The position numbers were made by a program, and so were the translations under genes. This document shows positions 13,501-13,960 of a stretch of DNA of 13,960 nt, in pieces (positions within the stretch are counted from its first letter, which is position 1; the number at the start of each line of letters is the position of its first letter). Source of the stretch: Candidatus Pacearchaeota archaeon (lineage in GTDB: Archaea > Nanobdellota > Nanobdellia > Pacearchaeales > GW2011-AR1); assembly GCA_002688165.1 (NCBI GenBank), contig NZCB01000032.1:12545-26504 (forward strand), read 5' to 3'. Below the pieces are notes generated by a model. That model was given only the letters and a program-made list of their open reading frames with translations. It was not told the origin of the DNA and did no database searches.

Positions 13501-13960
13501 AGGGAAAACATTCTGGAGAAATAGAAATAGAAATGGTTAAACAAAGGATTGGCAGAGGAGAAGATCCTTATGTTAATACTGGATTTACTCATGATGTTAG
13601 TGATATTAATAAGGGAGCTATTTGTAGTTCTTATAAGATTTTGCCCAGTATGAGGGATAAGGTTGAGGGGCAAATGTTATTATGTGAAAAATTGAGAAGC
13701 GTAGATCAGGGAGATGTTGCTAGATTGATTATCGATAGGCATTTCATGAGGGATTTGAAAGGAAACTTAAGAAAATTTACCCAACAGACCTTTAGATGTG
13801 GAAAATGCAATGAAATTTATAGGAGGGTCCCTTTAAATGGGAAGTGCAGTAAGTGCAATAATCCTAAGCTGATATTTACAATTAGTTATGGGAGTATTGT
13901 TAAATATTTGGAACCTGCATTAGATTTAACTAGGAATTATAATGTGCCCGTTTATATTAA
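10553..13960 (+). CDS. polC: DNA polymerase D large subunit (DP2), frameshifted and cut by the right edge
   Basis: This is the catalytic subunit of PolD. ATG 10553 is preferred (GTGGGG SD six bases upstream); GTG 10541 and ATG 10547 are in frame too. Residues 1-152 read normally to KAFF; then T9 at 11002-11010 forces the frame to a TAG at 11075-11077. With one T removed the text becomes KAFFSGPIRSAGTTAT, a DP2 hallmark, and the frame stays open to 13960 (about 1135 residues in all; the C-terminal tail lies outside). Seen in the second frame: HPGKGLRFRYGRSRAAG, a first cysteine cluster (from about residue 665, CKKC...CENC...CRMC), the catalytic RRDCDGDEA (DGDE about 916-919), HRGATQDAPLVLN, and the C-terminal zinc site CGKC...CSKC (from about 1082). 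No intein interrupts the catalytic motif. Uncorrected, the product would be only 174 residues. Confidence 0.9.
11002..11010 (+). other. T9 homopolymer at the DP2 frame break
   Basis: Nine T's follow GGC. Eight T's would read GCT-TTT-TTT-TCA-GGG-CCT and keep DP2 in frame. In the downstream frame a TAA at 10995-10997 closes the way upstream and the first ATG is about 370 bases later, so the downstream part could not be a separately started gene that retains GPIRSAG. Confidence 0.85.

Noticed and set aside
10998..13960. Naturally split DP2 with a separate downstream gene
   Set aside because: The downstream frame has no start codon before about 11379, and GPIRSAG at its beginning is needed by both halves; a one-base repair gives an uninterrupted protein.
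1..13960. tRNA, rRNA, insertion sequence or prophage
   Set aside because: I looked for GC-rich structured stretches, transposase motifs and terminal inverted repeats and saw none.

Overview
The window reads as a low-GC archaeal chromosome segment, most likely from a DPANN lineage of the Pacearchaeota/Woesearchaeota type. The archaeal call is firm: it carries both subunits of family D DNA polymerase (DP1, DP2), an Orc1/Cdc6 initiator, an Lhr-type helicase, a PRC-barrel protein, and TATA boxes about 25 bases ahead of starts. The DPANN call is an inference from memory: several small proteins (the two-part winged-helix protein with a DRQT-rich linker, the 88-residue winged-helix protein, the 137-residue protein) resemble families I associate with those genomes. 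No database was searched.

Layout. 1-310: 3' end of a winged-helix gene cut by the window edge. 311-843: no ordinary gene; an 83-bp tandem repeat, scattered copies of its core motif, other short repeats and a perfect 16-bp palindrome. 844-1861 (minus): a 234-residue winged-helix protein with a microsatellite-encoded linker, and an 88-residue winged-helix protein. 1985-5990 (plus): Lhr-like helicase, HD-domain phosphohydrolase, calcineurin-like phosphoesterase. 5992-7038 (minus): PRC-barrel protein, an unrecognised 102-residue protein, and a 137-residue conserved protein. 7039-7715: a non-coding, extremely AT-rich region with three origin-recognition-box-like sites. 7716 to the end (plus): orc1/cdc6, DP1 and DP2, with DP2 running off the right edge.

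The most important reading is that 7200-7640 is probably the chromosomal replication origin. Two ORB-like elements point in opposite directions on either side of a nearly pure A/T stretch, a third sits just ahead of the orc1/cdc6 TATA box, and the initiator gene and replicative polymerase follow directly. Genes on either side of it are transcribed away from it. This echoes the Pyrococcus arrangement, where origin, initiator and PolD genes lie together.

The second main point is that DP2 is interrupted: a run of nine T's at 11002-11010 shifts the frame just before the conserved GPIRSAG motif. Removing one T restores a DP2 reading that is open to the window edge. This may be a sequencing error, a real mutation or a recoding/slippage site. 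A third theme is the left end, where two paralogous winged-helix genes converge on an unusual repeat region and both carry repetitive linkers.
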